Shown here piece by piece: positions 1 to 12,124 of a stretch of DNA of 64,000 nucleotides. This stretch comes from Imbricaverruca yamaguchii. Its lineage: Eukaryota > Arthropoda > Thecostraca > Neoverrucidae. The first letter of the stretch is position 1. Each line of letters opens with the position of its first letter. A program made the translations under genes and the position numbers. The notes beneath the pieces were generated by a model, which made no database searches, had not been told where the DNA came from, and worked only from the letters and a program-made list of their open reading frames with translations. Where the stretch lies: positions 236,501-300,500 of the forward strand of contig JAOTOL010001230.1 of assembly GCA_034440575.1 (NCBI GenBank), given 5' to 3'.

Positions 1-759
1 AACGCTTCAGTGGCATAATCAGGCAGTCGCGCAGCCAAGAGTTTCTTGAGGGAGAATTGATTTAACAAAATATCATGAAGCAGACCGCTTTAAAAACTAA
101 CAAAATACATACGACACCTCTGTTCAGGGTTGCTGTTTCATGTGCCCATGTCTCTGTGGAATGTCTATGTCATCTGGAAAGAGCAAGTTTAGCTGAAAGT
201 TTCTTCTAACGACTGAGAAATAAGCAAGGTGTCTGATGATCGGATAGGACTGCGATGATCTTTGGATTTGCAAGTGTCCTTGACGGGAGAACAAGACCAC
301 CAAGAGCAAAAGTAAACTAGTAAGAGTCCACCTCAGATCTAAAATGTCCACGAGATAAGAGCACGGGCTGACCCGGGAAGCATTCGAAAAGCACCTAACA
401 GTTTAGAAAGACGTCTTTCATCTCGGCAGAGGAGCATATATAGCCGATAATGTTCCGCATATTACGAATACCGGTGCCCGAATGGCCCAGGAGGGTGCCT
501 ACATTCTCCAGGAACACAGCTCTCCGGAATAGCACCTGTATTAGCGAGATAGGCATCTGGCCTCAAGGACGGGTACCTTTGTCTTCAAGCTGCCTTACTG
601 TTTTACTGATTTTCCTCGGCATTACTGCTAAAATTAACTCATGGTTTATCTTGTTTGCAGCATCTGAAGTCAAACCTACAGTAATTTCACCCGGATAACC
701 TTGCCCAGTGGTGGATCCAGCGGAATTTATGTTGATATGCTAGTCTTGTCAGTGACATA
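1..759. other. unassigned stretch
   Basis: No gene, repeat array or recognisable element is visible. Short open frames occur on both strands (about 75-82 codons) but show no recognisable domain and no composition shift. Confidence 0.5.
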
Positions 760-890
760 TCAGAATGTCCACAGCTCGTAGTGTCCACAGCTCACAATGC
801 CCGCATGTTCATAACTTCCACAGATCACAATGTCCACAGTCCATAATGTCCACAGCTCGCACTGTCCACAGGTCACAATGTCCACACCGT
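760..890 (-). repeat. 16-18 bp minisatellite, short copy
   Basis: Degenerate tandem copies of a unit like CACAGCTCACAATGTC. The flank at 891-945 (GCGAAAATATGCTACGTGAA, then ATCACTTTCAACC) recurs in reverse complement at about 22350-22378, immediately before the much longer array 22385-22828. Array plus flank therefore form one repeated unit in opposite orientations. Confidence 0.8.
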
Positions 891-950
891 TTCGGCGAAA
901 ATATGCTACGTGAAATCACTTTCAACCTTATCGTACTGGCGTGGCAAAGC

Positions 951-3900
951 GGTAAATTTAGGAACCTCTAGTTCAACTCTAGTCAACAGATGGCAGGTCG
1001 ATGAGTTCGTCCAAAATGCAGCATGCCGAGGAATTCCTACCAGATACGTGTCCTGTGATCCAAGTTGGATATTTTTGTAACTTTGGTTTTGAGCCTGACG
1101 TGTTCAGTCATTATCGATGGATCATAGATCGACTGACTATTGTGAATAACTTCTTAAATAAAATTTGTTCGAGAGTAGATAGTGTACCCATTGGTAGCTT
1201 TCCGATTCTCATTCATATTGGTGGGACGCTCAAGAGGTCGACCCGCTAACTTTTTTGTTTCTAAACCGAATGGCATGAAATCTGGTGGGCATCATTGACG
1301 GCTGGGGACCTGTTTACGTCGAAAGATTCAAGATAACATATCTTATAAAATTTAAGTTACAAAATGGTTATTACGAACATCTACGGGAATACACAAGCGT
1401 TTACGGGCAATTACGCATGTGTCAGGGCCATTGCCAAAGTGTGCTGCACCTCTGAAAGTATGCGGTCCTTTATGTACGTCCACGGGCCCTAACGAACGTC
1501 TAAACCAATGCAACTATATGTTAGCAAAAAGTGAGTGAACAAACACAGTAAAGTGCATAATTAACTAAATGCTTCGTAGACAGCCCCATTCCTATAGCTC
1601 TAATATATAGTTTTTCGAAGACAAATCTATCAATATCTCTCTTCGGTGTACCAAAATCACGATCACAACTGCAGAATAACAAACACATGGGTAAGCATGT
1701 CATGCGCGATTACTGCACAAATCTTCGTGCGCCTTTGGAACGGACAAAACTAATCTTCCGATGCAGTAATATTAGTGAGTAATATTTTAACAGCGGTTCC
1801 TCTTCCGACGCGACAAGCACACAAAATTGACAAAAGTTTAAATACGCCTTTAGATCGGTGAAATGTACGAAGCCTCTGGATAACTAATATCACGCTGCTG
1901 GGAAATTAAGCCTGGATTAGCGGTCAGGCAGTTCGAACAGAAAGGCGAAGGGATTTACCATTAACGTAGGTATTAGGTAGATTCGGCTAGATTAGAAAAG
2001 GTTATGCAACAATTACCGGAATGGTGTACTAGGATGATTTGGCGGTGCTTTTAGGTCTTCCACCAAATGCTGTCACTCTCACAGATACAAATTATATGTT
2101 GAGGTCATCCTATGCTAGCGGATGACTAGCATAGTACTTAGTCTCCCACTGACACTTGAAGTGATATTTAGCGCCGAAAATCCATCACAGGTCACCTGCC
2201 TAAGCTCACTCTGAGATCGACCATTTCATATGTTACACATTAGGAACGTCTTGCAACGATCTCATCGTTAAGCTAGTTCTATGGACACCGGCAAAGAATG
2301 GGCGCGTTTGACTGGTTCCGGCACCTGTATCGAATTTCGGCCCATTTCGGCCAGTATTCCCTGGTAGCGGAAAAGTATCAGCATTGTCAGCCCGGCCGCC
2401 ACTCCAGTACCGCGGGCACTATTTCGGTACTGGCTGCCGCAACCGTGATACAATTGTACATTTCTTTTGTGAATGTGGCTGGCGTTAAGATACGCCAGGT
2501 ATATAATAGTATCATATGTTCATAGTATTATAACATTATTATCATATTCGAGGGATATTATAAACGACGTCATAGCCGCGGGTATATACCCAAACATAGG
2601 TATAGGAGCATTGGTGAAGGCGTAGACAAGAGGGGCGTGGGCGCAATGGCACCCACTATTCTTCGTGAAATCTGAACATTAACCCCATGGCGATGCATCT
2701 AAGAATCGAACCCAAAAGGCCGACGGATAAAGAGCGAACCAGGGTTTCTGTGAGTTTGGAGAATTCCCCTGTCATTGGCAGAACTCACGTGCCGGACCCC
2801 CACCCTCCACGCAACGGTGTCGCAAAGATAATCAAACGGAAGCAACATTTAACAATAATGACAATTAGTATGTTAATTAACGGTGTTTTCAAATGCAATG
2901 TCTATTTAGCGTAGGCACCTCTCGCGCCGTGCCCGTGAGGGGAGAGGTCCAGCAGTTGGTAGCGGGATTCGAGCCCACACAATGTGGAACACGGCCGTGA
3001 AAAACAACAGTTGATGCATATACGTAAACGTATAGATAGCATTCGGTGCTAAATACAGGCTTGTTGCCAGCTGGCCAGGTTTTCCCCATGTGATTATATG
3101 ACCCATTAACCCGTCACCAGTGAGAAGCAACACGATTACCGTTTTCTCAAACTCGACTTTGCTCGTGTCCCCTAACTACATTTTATTCTCGCGTTCCTAG
3201 CACGCTGGACACGCCCGATGACACTCCGTTGACCTCAGCCTTTTACTGGGGCTGCATATGCTACATCTGGACTTGCCCGTCACTTGCAGCATTTGGCTGG
3301 CTGGAGTAAGTTCATGATGAACCTCGTATAGCAAACAAGCCTCTCGCCAATGGAAGTCATCGTTTCTCGCGTGACCGCTAACCTATTCATAAGTTAGTTT
3401 CGTGTTGGCTCGCTGACGTCCTATCCGTCAACGGATCGCCGGTGGAAGTATTCAGCTAAAGCTCAAAATCATATCATCTAGCACAAGCGCCAAAGCAGCA
3501 TTCTATGTCACCTAATCAGGTCATTGGGTTGAATACGTGCATGAACATTGAACAAATGAAGGGCTTGAGCCATCAGAGCAAATTACGTTGGCTGAAGCGT
3601 GGTGGATAAAAATATATATTGGCAATCCGCATTGGTATTGGTCATAACCACGTCCCAGGAATTACGTCATAACCACGTCCCAGGATGACATATCAGAATA
3701 TAAAGGGAAGACAACTGGGGTCTGAATGGGAAAGGGACAAACCTGATATAACCTGTGTCTTTAAATTGAAAATTGGATATACATATATATATATATATAT
3801 ATACAATGACTCGAGCACCATGAAAAAATATAAATTGAGCACAGGTTTCACACGAGCTATTCTCTCAACACCACCTCATCTTTTGTTAATTCCTGAAGGG

Positions 3901-4364
3901 CCACTCACATAAACAAGCATATTCTCATCTGACAATCTACAAGAACCGTAAAGCACTGGATTCTCGCATCTACATCGAAACGTGTTTACACTCCCCCCCG
4001 CTTTTTGGTCATGCCTTAGTCCAGAGTGACAATGTGACGTGTGTGGTTACTTTTTTAAGCAGAGGCGATTTGAACTCTGAATCACAAGAAGTGGTGTATA
4101 TTCTGACTCTATTCCACCTCAGGGCAAGTTTTACAAGTTGGGTGGACTCCATGCCTAACTCCGTCTTCAAATTCTGACTACTATGTCTGATTACGGGGGC
4201 GACTCCAGCCATAAATATACGCACAAAGTGATGTGCCATGGCTATCCAGCACGCACATGCCACTTCTTCGCACACAAATTCCGTAAATGCATTCTTAATT
4301 ACAGTGAAAGATAAAAGCATATTTCACATAATAAAAGCATCATTCACCTTTAAACAATTGGGTT
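951..4364. other. unassigned stretch, 3.4 kb
   Basis: No recognisable gene. It holds a short TA microsatellite (3778-3803) and a small 9-bp stem hairpin near 2110-2134 (CTATGCTAG/CTAGCATAG). A B-box-like motif, GGATTCGAGCCC near 2967, has no convincing A box. Open frames are short and unrecognised. Confidence 0.45.
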
Positions 4365-4702
4365 CCTGCACCGGACAACCAACGGGTGACACCGCCATGC
4401 GAGCGATTTCAACCTACGTGGGTGCATATGGTAGTCGTGGGTGCTGAATCAATATGTGAAAGCTTTAGCTTCATACTGGCAGCGACCTCGGAGACATAGC
4501 TTGAGGAAATTTCCATAGGCCACATTGCAGGTCAATATTTGAGAGCGATCATCTCCAGTACTTTAAAAACTAGCATAGACATATAGCGTATCTGTAGGAT
4601 TGCAAAGACCTCTTCGTTTCATTTCTGGGATCGGTTTTTACTTTTGAACAAATTTCAAAACTTTGGCCATTTGACCTCCGGTCACGTGACCTCCCGTGAC
4701 CC
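4365..4702 (+). repeat. dispersed repeat, copy 1
   Basis: About 340 bp that recurs in reverse complement at 15893-16238. Shared anchors include GACACCGCCATGCGAGCGAT, CATAGCTTGAGG/CATATGGCCTGC, AGAGCGAT and a GTCACGTGA motif at the end. Many substitutions separate the copies, so they are old. No coding capacity is shared. Confidence 0.75.
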
Positions 4703-5279
4703 CAAGCCACTTGATATTCACATTTGTAACCTCATTTACTATAGGGGTCATCGATTGACATTCGAAGCAAAAAATAAAAATTGTTTATTTCCTGATAACT
4801 ATTCATAATTTTCTTCCATTTTACCCGAGTATATTGATTTTCGCACGTTTTGTTGAGTGGTCGGGTCAGTCTTTTGCTAGCGATTGACCCCCAAAGCTCA
4901 TAGGGCTATGATTTGAGATACGCACTTATCAGGCATGATGAGACAAATCCCAACATGCCCGATTTCATGACCTCAGTTCACCAGGTCACCTATCCAGTTC
5001 AGGTCAAATACATCAATGGAGGTGAATATGGTAAAGTCGGAAGACGTTTTGTACCCATAGTATGTAGTGAGATAGGTGCTGATATACACCTAAATAAATA
5101 TTCAATGTATGCCTGTTACGTAGTCAATGAGAATGATTGGCAAAATCATTCAATTCATAGTTTTGGTACTTCCACCTGTGTTGCGGCTCGCGCGGTCAAT
5201 CGCAGCTAGTCGACCTCGAAACTGGTAACGGTCTGTCGAGATTTAAGCAGCGACTGTATGGGACAATAATTCAGTCGGT
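4703..5279. other. spacer before transposase-like pseudogene
   Basis: A 98-codon open frame (4913-5209, plus) lies here but has no recognisable domain, and its relation to the downstream pseudogene is unclear. It could be an upstream decayed part of the same element. Nothing else is seen. Confidence 0.35.
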
Positions 5280-5938
5280 GTGGGCGAGGCAGTAGTTGTA
5301 GGCGATTTTGTCGATAACTATACCTGTGTTGTACTGGATGAGATACAGAGTTATCGTTGGGACGCTCCTCGAGTGACGGTTCATCCCTTTGTAGCTTATT
5401 GGAAAGAGAACAACTCCACAGTACATCAGAGTTTATGTGTTTTATCCGATACACTGAAGGACAATGCTGCTATTCGTCACGCGCTCTTACAACAGTTAGT
5501 TCCTATTTTCAAGTCACGCGTCCCTGGTCTCAGAAAGTTTCACTACGTTTCAGACGGATGCGCCGGTCAGTACAAGAACCGTTTCAATTTTGTGGACCTT
5601 TGCCATTACCGTGAAGATTTCGATGTTGACTGCGAGTGGCACTTTTTCGGTATCTCCCATGGCAAGAGCGTATGCGATGTGTCGGTGGTACAGTGAAAAG
5701 AGCGACGGCTATGGAGAGCTTGAGACGACCTAGCCAGGACCAGGTTCTGAGTGCTGAAGACATGCACCGATTTCTTGGTGAAAAATTAATTTCGGTCATT
5801 CACTTCCTACTCGTTTCCAAAGTGACTGAATCCCTTAAAGAGCGGTTCGCCAATGCTCTCACCGTCGAGGGCACACAAAGGATTCATAACACCAGTTCAC
5901 CGGTTTCACATCATTGCCTCCGAACTATCATCCAGTAA
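5280..5938 (+). pseudogene. transposase-like protein, frameshifted fragment
   Basis: The first frame (to about 5690) contains, in order, VVVGDFVDNY, HPFVAYW, VSDGCAGQYKNRFNF, CEWHFF and SHGKSVCD. The reading then shifts: the second frame supplies GGTVKRATAMESLRRP and LSAEDMHRFL. Both halves together match an animal-wide family of uncharacterised, probably transposon-derived proteins with signature blocks DFxxNY, HPFxxY, SDGxxxQYKNxxNF, HGKxxCDxxGGTVKR. I recognise the family by these blocks but cannot name its superfamily. A single-base deletion after the CD codon explains the shift. The N-terminal region is missing and the C-terminus ends shortly after the GGTVKR helix, so this is a dead fragment. 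Confidence 0.7.
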
Positions 5939-6239
5939 TGCAGGAGTTCATGTTCGCGTTTATAGGGATGAGATGGTAAGCGTTAACATGTGGTTGATTT
6001 TAGGCAATCAAGTGTGAGCGAATGTAGGGATGTCAATAAAAAAACGCTTGATGATATTTGCATTGGCTTGTGGATACGTAATTTTGTTGTTGGAGGATTC
6101 GTCTGATCTTATGTCGATATTATTGTTATTATGCATATAGGTGCATATGGTGGTATGTTGCCAAAGTTTGTCTTTGACTTTGCATGTGAATGAATAAATG
6201 TTGGCATATTAATGTTACCATTAAAAACTATTCACGCTA
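5939..6239. other. unassigned AT-rich spacer
   Basis: AT-rich sequence between the pseudogene and the 16-bp repeat array. It may include the 3' end of the transposase-like element, but no terminal repeat is visible. Confidence 0.4.
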
Positions 6240-6580
6240 AGAGATCAGGAGATACATAGATCAAGAGACACAGAGATCAGGAGATACAGAGATCAAGAGA
6301 TACAGAGATCAGGAGATACAGAGATCAAGAGATACAGAGATCAAGAGATACATAGAACAAAGATACAGAGATCATGAGACACAAAAATATAGATATACAA
6401 AGATCAAGAGATAGAGATCAAGAGATACAGAGATCAAGAGATACAGAGATCAAGAGATACAGAGATCAAGAGATACAGAGATCAAGAGATACAAAGATCA
6501 AGAGATGCATAGATGAAAAGATACAGAAATCAAGAAATACAGAGATCAAGCGAAACAGATATCAAGAGATCAAGATAGAT
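6240..6580 (+). repeat. 16-bp tandem repeat (GAGATACAGAGATCAA)n
   Basis: About 20 imperfect copies of a 16-bp unit, decaying to scattered AGATCAAGA words up to 6730. The same array is present in reverse complement at 44320-44520, at the outer end of the other inverted-repeat arm. A 74-codon frame here is only the repeat read in phase. Confidence 0.9.
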
Positions 6581-6794
6581 GCAGACAGACGCAGATAGAT
6601 AAATATTGATGAAGAGAGATCAAGAGATATGCAGAAAGATCAAGACAGGTCCAGAGAGATCAAGAAAATACAGAAATCAAGATATCTGGAGAGATCAAAA
6701 GATCAAGAGAAATCAGATCTAGAGAGATCAAGAGGTGAAAATAGTGAGGGAGAAGGGAGAGAGGAATATATGGATATTATAAGGATGTAGATAT

Positions 6795-6796
6795 GG

Positions 6797-6853
<57 letters not shown>
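6795..6853. repeat. (TA)n microsatellite
   Basis: Nearly perfect TA dinucleotide tract with a few C interruptions. A shorter TA tract sits at the matching place in the other arm (44264-44273). Confidence 0.95.
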
Positions 6854-6859
<6 letters not shown>

Positions 6860-8489
6860 GATGAAGACATACACCTGTATTTAGATATAGACATATAGGT
6901 TAGGTACACGCTGCGCATTCAGTTGTTCTGGTTCTGGCTCTTTAACCTTGGAATCATACTGCTCGCATGCTAGGAGCTAGGAGAACATGTAAGCCAATTA
7001 ATAGAATCAGTTGCTCAGTTTGCATGTGCCGCGATAATTCAAATTTCTACCTTAAACAGCGCAGCGTCGCATTTGTCGTCCCATGAAAACGTTTTTCCTA
7101 CGTCATTAAGTTCAAATTCAGCGCGAGCGTAAATCCTGCCCCCACCCGCCCCCCGGAGAAGGATTTTAGCAATAGGAACGGATTTAGTTTATACTTACGG
7201 TGAAAACAAAAACGCGACTCATCTCCGTGTCGCGTTAGACAAAAAAAACTGCCTTTTAATATATTTTCATGTGGACAATGAAAAAGCTTCGAGGGAAGGT
7301 GAACTTCAAGTGATGCTAGGGCTGGTGCGAGGTCACCAATTATTTCGTGCTACCATCGGCAACAGGCATCGCAATGCACACGTTAGTTCGTGCTAAGAGC
7401 GTAAATCGAAGTTGTTCGAACAGGACAATTTGAATGGTACCCCTATAGTCAGAAAAACTAGAACAATTAGGTATATTTAAACCTTCAAATCCATTTTATT
7501 AACCGCAAATAAAGCAAGAACTAACGCAATGAAGCCGTGATGATCGCTTAGGATGTAATATGATATCGGTACTACTTATTGTACTTTAATGAGGTGAAAG
7601 ACAACATCATCAGTGTAGATACTGTGATGCCAGTATGGAAAACTGCCCCTCCAACTTGAAAATCGGGATGGCAGGGCCCCATGAACTTCCAAATGCATGC
7701 TTGATTTTTACAGTTAATACAAATATTTTTTTAAATACCCGATGTCTACAATAAAGTGGTCGAAGTCTGGCTATTTTTTTAATGTGTGGGCGTACTTTGA
7801 CATAGCATCTACTGTGCTTATCTGGTGAATTCGTGTGATAAGTTCATGTTCCTCTGTCTTGCTACAGTGTTCAAAACAAAAGTTTCCCATGAGGTGAAAC
7901 AAACCTTAAGTAAAGACGTCATTGTTGGAATCATTGGGTAGGGGAAACCGGGTTTAGTTGATACAATTGTGACGAAACTCAACATAACTCATCACTTTGG
8001 AGGGGTAGCGAGGAGATAGCTACATCAACGCCAAGCCTAAACCTGGTAATATCACGATATTTTGTTTTCGTGGCGCCCTCTGCTTTCCATCAGGGAGCAA
8101 ATCACCGCGCAACTATCGGTTCATTAACTTACCCCGCAATAGGGTTAAATCGTTACTAATGATAGGTTAAGTTGATATAATGTAGGTTAAGTTGATATAA
8201 TGTAGGTTAAGTACACTATGTTGTGCATATAGGTGGTACCGGTTTGCGCCTTTTCAAAAGTCCATATTTCACGCTTATAGTAATAAGTCTGGTGTGAGTC
8301 TTGACTGACCATAGCTGATGGTTTATGCTATTTATGGAATGGTCAAACGTTCATTCCGTAGATATCCTCATACAGTTTTAGCAGACACCTTAATAAAAGT
8401 AGGCAATTGTATGGTCAACTTGTTCCATTTTCAATCCATAAAACGTTGAAACAGGCTGCACGTTAAGCACGAATCTAGACACATTTGAC

Positions 8490-8870
8490 GGCCGCAAAGT
8501 TGAGGGAACATGGTAGTGATAGCCGACACTTAAAAAGTGGCCAAGTGGACAGCGAGTTATAAATTAAGGGCAAAGCAATGGCATTGAAATTTTACTTTCG
8601 GTCCAAAAATGTGTCACATCGTTACCATTCTGTAGTCCCGGGTCGGAAGTACTTCGGCTTGTTTTTGCCACGAGAAGAGGGTGTTCATAGCAACAGTAGC
8701 AGCAGTAGCCATGGCAACCGGCTTCATGCTTTTGGAGAAAATGCTGTTGTACCAACCATCCCGTGCATCAACTAGACCCGGTCTCCCTGCTCCTATTTTT
8801 CACGGCCATTTAATGTGTTTACCTGACAACCTCGCAAGCTGTCACCTGGACTGTGCCATTTGGATCCTCT
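8490..8870 (+). repeat. conserved block of the large repeat, copy 1
   Basis: This block is present three times: here, in reverse complement at 39390-39760, and again at 53040-53350. Shared words include GGCTTGTTTTTGCC, GGCAACCGGCTTCATGC and TTTTGGAGAAAATG. A 65-codon frame here has a similar frame in the third copy (GLFLPRE, NRLHxFGEN), but the second copy has stops, so coding is doubtful. Confidence 0.75.
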
Positions 8871-9894
8871 GACATCAGTGGTTACATAATCATAGACATC
8901 ATATTTGGTTTCAAAACGCTGCGGAACGGACATTTCAAAACATTGTGATAAAAGATCAAACCGGCTGGGTGTATGGCTAGGTGTTACGGAGACTGGGACG
9001 GTATCTTGTAGTTACATTGAATGAGCCATTCGATCTCAAAACAAAACCGCTGGGAATAACTCTTTAAAAAAAATATCACCAGACCCCACAACGGCGATAG
9101 TGCTAAAACAAACCCTGCTAGGTTCCATACAAATTGCGCCGCGGCCTAAGAAAATCGTATCAGAGTCCACAAAGTCGTCGGTCACCATCCTTCCGAAAAA
9201 ATCGCGATATAACTTTTTCCAAAATATCCAGTAGAGTTTAAAACAAATTACACTGTGGCTTACAAACCGATGCACCGGACCAAAAATCGCACCGACTGGG
9301 GGCCCAAGGTTCAGGGCCCTCCAATGTTGGTGTCATTGCTGAACGTGTGGCGTAACATCTCCCAGTCTGCGTCTGCTAACGCAAACATGACCCGTGTTAC
9401 TGAGGAACTAGGAGTCATTCAAGTAAAGTTTAGGGCAGATGACTTTAGGTTTAATAGACGTTTGTAAGCTACGTACTTGTCGATCAGCAGTCGTGGGTTG
9501 CATATTTCGGCAAAGGATGACACCTACTATCACCCCGCAAGGCATTAATGTCCTCGCCCTCACTCTTTTGGTACACTACATATAAAAGTTACATTGTTTC
9601 ACTACATTACCGACGTATCGTGCTTCAGACTTGATCACTATATATCAGCAATTGATTATGAAATCCAAAACGTTGGTAATTTCTTGAAATAATAATCATT
9701 CATTTTAAGAACCTTTTCATGGTTATGAAGACATTACAAGTTATATTTTCCTCCCATGTATGCTTAGATTGCACTCCCCAACGAAAGCAGGTGTCTACAC
9801 AATTTTTGGTGCCGCACAATTTGATTCCTTATCTATAATACTTCGTTTATACTTTATCCCTCCCCTCTTTCGGAATCAGGGATTAACTAGTGGT

Positions 9895-10275
9895 GCGATG
9901 CATGGGTATAACCATTGAGGGGGCTGGGGAGGGGACATGTCCCCCAATACCTGAAAAGTGGCGATTTGTCCCCCTCAATTTTGTTGTGTTCCCTTCCCTC
10001 AACCTCAGCTCCCTGAGTATCATCTCCGCAAAATTATACTTAGTCGTTTATAAAGTGAAAATATATATGCAAGAGAATCACCAAAAATACGAAAAGTCGA
10101 TCTAGCCAATCAACGGGCTTCACAGGATATCTGTAGTAAAAAAATATCCGAATGATAAATCAGCAAACGTAAAAAATGTTTGCTTCCAGCCAATTCCTCA
10201 AGAACATGAATCTTAACCATCTTCTGTTTTCGCTTGTGTGGAAAATTGTGCTCTGCTGGGCAACAAATTTGCATT
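9895..10275 (-). repeat. dispersed repeat family R1, copy 1
   Basis: On the minus strand it runs from a block with GCCCAGCAGAGCACAATTTT to an end with CCAATGGTTATACCCATGC. Related copies lie at 10931-11310, 38030-38410 and 47655-47925. Shared blocks include AGATAGCCTGTGAAGC, TAATTTTGCGGAGATGATAC and a pyrimidine/purine-rich GTCCCC stretch. Confidence 0.8.
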
Positions 10276-10430
10276 ATCGCAGGGCTTTATACGTCTTAGG
10301 TTGCCTTCCCCTGCTCATATGCTGATACATCTTGATAAAAAAAATGTGACTAGGTGTCCTTGGATATCTTGAAGACTGTTGAGGGAAGTCATGGGCAGCC
10401 TTAAGCACGTACGTCTAGTTAATGTATTGT

Positions 10431-10757
10431 CGCCCCGGAAGCGCAGTTGGTTGGAGCGCTGGTCTGCGCTTGTCTCCTCTGTCCTGGCAACACGGGGTTC
10501 GAATCGCTTCGCGCGCCCGCATTTATCCCCCGGCCGGGAGTGTCAGTTGGCAGCTGGCCCGATAAGGCCGGGGACGAGTTACCGGGAGGCCGCGTTGAGG
10601 CATTAACGGCACATTTTTTTCGCAAAATTCCGCCGTTGAACTGGAATTCATGGATCGGGTGGTGGGGCCAGGGTTCACGCAGCAAGCTCTACTTAGCAAT
10701 AGGATCCTGGTTTCTAAAGCCACCCCAGCAACAACTGGAAATATTTCTTCTTTTTTT
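10431..10757 (+). mobile_element. tRNA-derived SINE (type 2)
   Basis: This segment is absent from the corresponding place in the other inverted-repeat arm (about 37890-37905), where the TCTAGTTAATG flank joins directly to the GTATTCGTATTC flank. It begins with a tRNA-like polymerase III promoter: an A-box region GCGCAGTTGGTTGGAGCGC (10441-10459) and a B box GGTTCGAATCG (10496-10506), at normal spacing. It ends in a T-rich tract. Target-site duplication is not clean (TATTGT against TATTCGT). The head does not fold into a functional tRNA. Confidence 0.7.
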
Positions 10758-10930
10758 AAATTATTCGTATTCGTATTCAATGACGAGTTCGTGAGGGGCG
10801 AATTTTCATTGGCATCGGCATTCAGCGATGGTTTTATGATAGCTCAAATCAATTGCCACGAATGCTCATGCATGTACTGAACACGCTGGAAGGAACTACA
10901 TAGGTCTCACATTACCACTTTAACGGTCAA

Positions 10931-11310
10931 AATGCAGATGTGTTGTCTAGCAGAACACAATTTTTAACTCAAGCGAAAACAGAAGATGATCAAGGTTGCT
11001 GTTATTTTGAAGAATGGCCTGGAAGCAGACATTTTTAACATTTGCAACTTTACTATTTGGAGGTTTTGTGACGACAGATAGCCTGTGAAGCTCATTTATT
11101 GGCTACATCGGCTTTTAGTATGTTTGGTGATTCTCCTGCGTCTATATTTCGACTCTATACATTATTGAGTAGAATTTTGCGGAGATGATACTCAGTTTGC
11201 GAGGCTTTGGGGGGGGGGCACTGAAAAAAAATTGGAGGGGTACAAATCGCTACTTTTCAGAAATTGGAAGGGGGATTGGAACAATCCCCCACCCCAATGG
11301 TTACACCCAC
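10931..11310 (+). repeat. dispersed repeat family R1, copy 2
   Basis: Reverse complement of 9895-10275 just upstream, so the two form a hairpin-like pair with a 650-bp loop. It starts near TGTTGTCTAGCAGAACACAA and ends at CCAATGGTTACACCC. It contains AGATAGCCTGTGAAGC and AATTTTGCGGAGATGATAC. Confidence 0.8.
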
Positions 11311-11314
11311 GAAA

Positions 11315-11700
11315 GGAACGATTAGCATATAAGGAAAGTTGGAACAAATTGAACATGTTTTCAATGAGATATAAAAGGCTGAGAGGAGATCTCATCGAGG
11401 TCTTTACATTTGTCCATGGTGAGGACCAGGGATATCTCAGGGACACGTTCGAATTTGACAGAAGTGATGCAATTAGAGGTCATCAATTCAAAATTAAAGT
11501 TAACTATAACAGGACAAGGTTAAGACAGACTTTTCATCAACAGGGCAGTTCAACATTGGAATCTTACCAGAGTGAGCTACTCCATTATCGGTAGAAGTAC
11601 CATGAACATCTTTAAAAACAGCATAGACAAAAATTATAGGCATACAGGGGTTGTTTTTCGGTCACTCAGAACCTCAGAATCCCCGAGAGGATTGGGCTCG
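11315..11700 (+). pseudogene. CR1/L2-like LINE ORF2 C-terminal fragment
   Basis: Translation gives NKLNMFSMRYKRLRGDLIEV, then a histidine-glycine block, RGHQFKIKV and RTRLRQTF, then a frameshift and NIFKNSIDKNY. This is the typical region after the reverse transcriptase of CR1/L2-like LINEs (RRLRGDLIEVFK, RxxxRxxFFxxRVxxxWNxLP). A second, better-preserved copy lies at 48700-49046. Only the 3' end is present, as expected of a 5'-truncated insertion. Confidence 0.8.
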
Positions 11701-12120
11701 TGATGCTACCTAAAAAGGTGAAGAATGACATATTAAGAATGACATATAAAGAATGATGATGTGACGAGTGACGAGTGATGCTTGTCATGTGACCTGACAA
11801 GGCACATCACGAGCATGGCAACTGACACGAGTGGATCTTTAGCTTGGTAGCTACCTTGTGGCATTGACAGCATGTTAAACATTTAATTCAAATTATGTCG
11901 TTCAACGGAAACGGTTCAGTCACATGGTGGTCTCATGGTATATGCAACAATCTCAGCTTAGCAAAGACTGATCGCAGAATCTATTCAATAGACATTTTGA
12001 CTGAATATGCTAGAACACCAATTTGCAACGGATATTACTACCAAGGCTTTTCATCGTCCAGTGGTGTGCGCGTCCAGATTGAGATTTAAGAACCCCAAAG
12101 ATGATGGGATGAATTTAGGC
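11701..12120. other. unassigned spacer
   Basis: A short stutter of GAATGACATAT(T)AA and GTGACGAGTGACGAGTG (11725-11785) is visible; otherwise nothing. The 64-codon frame 11895-12089 is unrecognised. Confidence 0.4.
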
Positions 12121-12124
12121 CGAT

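Larger units (their letters stand above)
6240..10931 (+). repeat. large inverted repeat, left arm
   Basis: This 4.7 kb block recurs in reverse complement at 37727-44545. Matching pairs include 6750-6905 with 44211-44320, 6970-7160 with 41255-41441, 7165-9890 with about 38410-41064, 9895-10400 with 37940-38405, and 10765-10931 with 37727-37885. Differences are explained by local insertions: a SINE here at 10431-10757; a SINE and a 2.7 kb insert in the other arm. No protein is encoded. Parts also occur elsewhere (53040-53350, 47655-47925), so it is more likely a large repeated element than a unique segmental duplication. Confidence 0.85.

Noticed and set aside
10431..10510. Functional tRNA gene
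   Set aside because: A and B boxes are good but no cloverleaf closes, and the segment is a discrete insertion relative to the other repeat arm. It fits a SINE head.
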